DNA of 6,399 nt from Dehalococcoidia bacterium (GTDB lineage Bacteria > Chloroflexota > Dehalococcoidia > Dehalococcoidales > DAOWJH01), in NCBI GenBank assembly GCA_030640495.1, contig DAOWJH010000016.1, positions 1 through 6,399 on the forward strand, given 5' to 3'. Positions within the stretch are counted from its first letter, which is position 1, and every line of letters begins with the position of its first letter. Positions 4,437-6,399 of this stretch are shown in pieces. The position numbers and the translations under genes are program-made. The notes beneath the pieces are model-generated. The model was not told where the DNA came from, did no database searches, and saw only the letters and a program-made list of their open reading frames with translations.

Positions 4437-5520
4437 AATCTCCTCCGTAAAGGTAATAGGCAGAGCAACTGCCCTCTGAAGAGACCATACAAGGTCCTAC
4501 CGGAGATTCTGGAGTACAGACTTTACCGAAAAGCCAACAATCAAGAGGGGTTTTAACTCCTCTTAGGATATCGCCACAGATGCAGCCCTCTGGCTCATAA
4601 GGAGAGCCAGGGTCAATATCAAAAGCAACTTCAGCATCAAAGGGCTGATACTCTTTCCGCACCTTTAAGCCACTATCGGGAACTTCCCCTATCCCCCGCC
4701 ACTCAGCAGGACAAGTCTCAAACACCTCTTCCATAAGTTTTAGGGCCTGCTGATTACCTTCAGGGCGCACTCCCCGCCGGTAGGCAATTTCAACCTTAGA
4801 CTCACCATTTTCAATCTGAGCTACCAGCATATTGACGCATTGCAGGATATCTAATGGTTCGAAACCAGAGACGACACAAGGGATGCCGTAATCTTGGGCG
4901 ATGAATTCCCAAGGATGAGAACCGATAATAGCGCTTACATGTCCGGGGCATATAAGCCCGTGAAGTTTAACCTCACCTGAATCAAGAATGGCTCGAATCA
5001 CCGGGGGGCAAAGTTTATGTAATGAAAGAACATAATAATTTTTTATCCCGTTCTCCTCCGCCTGAAGGATGGAGGCAGCGATAGTCGGAGCAGTGGTCTC
5101 AAATCCGATTCCAAGGAAAACAACGGACTTACCAGGGTTGTCCTCGGCTATTTTAAGGGCGTCCATAGTGGAATATACCATACGCACATCAGCGCCATTG
5201 GCCTTGACCTCTTGCAAGCTAGAGTGGCTCCCTGGGACTTTAAGCATATCGCCGAAGGTAGCAATGATTACCTCCGGGATTTGGGCTAAGGCAATTGCTT
5301 TATCCAAGTCAGCGTTGGCAGTAACACAAATAGGACAACCTGGACCGGATACCATGTCAATAGTTGATGGCAAAACCCGGCGGATGCCATACCTAAAGAT
5401 GGTTACCGTATGACCACCACAAAACTCCATGAAACGCGCCGAGGTCTTGGATTTGCGATGAATTTGAGAGATTAGCCCCTCAGCCAGTTCAGAGCTCCGA
5501 AATTCAGTAATAAATTTCAA
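4426..5520 (-). CDS. hypD: Hydrogenase iron-cofactor assembly protein HypD
   Basis: HypD is an iron-sulfur scaffold protein. With HypC it holds the iron on which the CO and two CN ligands of the [NiFe] active site are built. The protein has 364 residues, the normal length. It shows FMEFCGGHT with Cys34, and GPGCPICVT with Cys62 and Cys65, matching the conserved catalytic cysteines. GFETTAP is at 139-145, and C-terminal cysteines (313, 315, 328, 335, 344, 352) include those that hold the [4Fe-4S] cluster. The start is TTG at 5518-5520, overlapping the hypC stop as TTGA, with GAGG/GAAG just upstream inside hypC. No earlier in-frame start is better supported. The 3' end contains the ribosome binding site of hypE. 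Confidence 0.98.
   Translation of the reverse strand: MKFITEFRSSELAEGLISQIHRKSKTSARFMEFCGGHTVTIFRYGIRRVLPSTIDMVSGPGCPICVTANADLDKAIALAQIPEVIIATFGDMLKVPGSHSSLQEVKANGADVRMVYSTMDALKIAEDNPGKSVVFLGIGFETTAPTIAASILQAEENGIKNYYVLSLHKLCPPVIRAILDSGEVKLHGLICPGHVSAIIGSHPWEFIAQDYGIPCVVSGFEPLDILQCVNMLVAQIENGESKVEIAYRRGVRPEGNQQALKLMEEVFETCPAEWRGIGEVPDSGLKVRKEYQPFDAEVAFDIDPGSPYEPEGCICGDILRGVKTPLDCWLFGKVCTPESPVGPCMVSSEGSCSAYYLYGGDFEG
4440..4446 (-). promoter_or_regulatory. Ribosome binding site deciding the TTG start of hypE
   Basis: GGAGGAG on the minus strand lies three bases before TTG 4434-4436 and within the last codons of hypD. It is the only strong Shine-Dalgarno site near the beginning of the HypE family homology (LLAHGSGGK). 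It therefore supports a TTG start and coupling to hypD translation. Confidence 0.8.
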
Positions 5521-5747
5521 CCTTCTTCCTCAGCCAGCTCCGCTATTTCCCTTAGCAGCCTTAAAGTTTCCTCAGCCTCTTCTTGATCCAGAATATTTAT
5601 GGCATAGCCGGTGTGAACCAGCACGTAGTCCCCTGTTTTAGCTTCCGGGGTGAGCCGAAGGCTGATTCGGCGGGTTATACCTCCTATTGCAGCCTCAGCC
5701 TCTCTATCTTTTATATGCTTAATGAGTGCCGGTATGGCAAGACACAT
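5517..5747 (-). CDS. hypC: Hydrogenase assembly chaperone HypC
   Basis: HypC is a small chaperone that forms the Fe(CN)2CO assembly complex with HypD and then carries the unit to the hydrogenase large-subunit precursor. The 76-residue protein begins MCLAIP, with the essential Cys2 exposed after methionine removal. It contains GDYVLVHTGYAI at 39-50, the second conserved block. The C-terminal part is an acidic helix rich in glutamate (55-75). The ATG lies two bases after the hypF stop and is preceded at nine bases by AGGAGG (5757-5762), which sits in the last codons of hypF. It overlaps hypD by four bases (TTGA). Confidence 0.97.
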   Translation of the reverse strand: MCLAIPALIKHIKDREAEAAIGGITRRISLRLTPEAKTGDYVLVHTGYAINILDQEEAEETLRLLREIAELAEEEG

Positions 5748-5749
5748 GC

Positions 5750-6399
5750 TTACCTACCTCCTGATGAAATACTAGCAAAATTGGCAATCACCGCTTGCCC
5801 CAGGGAAATACCACCGTCATTACAGGGCACCAGATGATGAGTTAGCACACTGAAGCCTTCTCTCTGCAACGCAGAGGTAGCTAATCCCAGCAGCAGCCGA
5901 TTCTGAAAAGCTCCCCCGCTCAGTGCTACCTGGGTTATTTTAGTCTCTTTGATAATCAATTTACACATCCTGGTGATTATCTGAGCCACAGTATTATGAA
6001 ACTTGAGCGATATCAGGGGAATGGGGGTTTGATTTTTAACATCTTGAGCTACCGCTGAGAATAGTTGTGCTAACTTTATAACTTTTGTTCCTTGATGCTC
6101 AACGATGGAAAAAGGATAGAGCTTCAACCCAGACTTACCCACTTCGTTCGGAGCCAGCATCTCCAGCTCAATGGCTGCCTGAGCCTCATAATCTATCTCT
6201 TCTCTCACCCCTACTAAGGCTGAAACGGCATCAAAAAGCCTCCCGGCGCTTGAGGTCAAAGGACAGTTTATTCCTCGCTTTAGCTGCTGTTTTATTATCT
6301 CAAGCTCGGCAGGATTGAGCTTGCTGATGGGGAGACCCTCCAAGGAGAAATTTTCACCCAGCAATGTAAAGAGATAGCTCAAAGCCATCCGATAAGGCT
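5750..6399 (-). CDS. hypF: Carbamoyltransferase HypF, C-terminal part, cut by window edge
   Basis: HypF converts carbamoyl phosphate and ATP to carbamoyl-AMP and transfers the carbamoyl group to the terminal cysteine of HypE, the source of the CN ligands. Only about the last 216 residues are in the window; a full HypF is about 750. The frame stays open to the edge. Residues PYRMALSYL immediately at the edge match the family's PWRMALAYL block, so the ATG at 6386-6388 is an internal methionine and not a start. What is seen is the end of the Kae1/YrdC-associated carbamoyltransferase domain: SSAGRLFDAVSAL, KFHNTVAQ, ALSGGAFQNRLLL, and the conserved ending VPCNDGGISLGQA. The acylphosphatase, zinc-finger and YrdC-like domains must lie beyond 6399. 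The stop codon (5750-5752) is two bases before hypC. The operon promoter is probably also outside the window. Confidence 0.97.
   Translation of the reverse strand, partial: PYRMALSYLFTLLGENFSLEGLPISKLNPAELEIIKQQLKRGINCPLTSSAGRLFDAVSALVGVREEIDYEAQAAIELEMLAPNEVGKSGLKLYPFSIVEHQGTKVIKLAQLFSAVAQDVKNQTPIPLISLKFHNTVAQIITRMCKLIIKETKITQVALSGGAFQNRLLLGLATSALQREGFSVLTHHLVPCNDGGISLGQAVIANFASISSGGR

Noticed and set aside
5583..5837. Plus-strand open frame antisense to hypC and hypF
   Set aside because: It is a shadow of conserved minus-strand genes with no ribosome binding site or domain. Similar shadows at 2598-2795, 2904-3125, 5069-5413 and 6085-6318 were dropped for the same reason.
1..6399. CRISPR array, rRNA, or a novel defence or metabolic multi-gene system
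   Set aside because: No regularly spaced repeats of CRISPR length, no rRNA-like sequence, and no cluster of unknown intact genes were seen. Intact genes belong to known families.

Overview
The window is bacterial chromosome, and every clearly functional gene lies on the minus strand. A complete or near-complete set of [NiFe]-hydrogenase maturation genes and a SppA-type protease point to an anaerobic or facultative H2-metabolising bacterium. TTG starts with strong Shine-Dalgarno sites, moderate GC content, a standalone Smr protein and a lipoprotein-type SppA would suit an uncultured Dehalococcoidia-like Chloroflexota lineage. That placement is an impression; nothing in the window proves it.

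Layout, reading the minus strand from the right edge: hypF (C-terminal part only, cut by the window edge), hypC, hypD, hypE, hypA and hypB (6399 to 2432). These genes overlap or are separated by 0-2 bases, and several ribosome binding sites lie inside the preceding gene, so they form one translationally coupled operon. HypF and HypE make the CN ligands of the active-site iron, HypC and HypD assemble the Fe(CN)2CO unit, and HypA and HypB deliver nickel. No hydrogenase structural gene or maturation endopeptidase is visible here.

Between the hyp operon and a small Smr-domain gene (2157 to 1876) lies about 270 bp without an intact gene. It holds the C-terminal tail of a decayed IS transposase (2228-2386) and a possible promoter for the Smr gene. 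A near-consensus sigma-70-type promoter (1830-1858) follows, then an intact tRNA-His with encoded CCA (1643-1720). Eight bases further on is the 5' half of a tRNA-Arg whose 3' half is missing. Its end runs straight into an open frame (1289-1585) that looks protein-coding, carries a single in-frame TGA, and has its final stop overlapping the ribosome binding site of sppA (372-1274).

The left 370 bp holds no intact gene. On the plus strand, facing sppA, it has a frameshifted relic of an XRE-type helix-turn-helix regulator. It also has two sets of short tandem repeats and two inverted repeats.

The window therefore combines an orderly hydrogenase-maturation operon with an eroded zone (1-370 and 1290-2430) of gene relics, a broken tRNA and an IS remnant. 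I saw no evidence of a new multi-gene system. The most interesting items are the truncated tRNA/gene junction, the TGA-interrupted frame upstream of sppA, and the atypical Smr protein.
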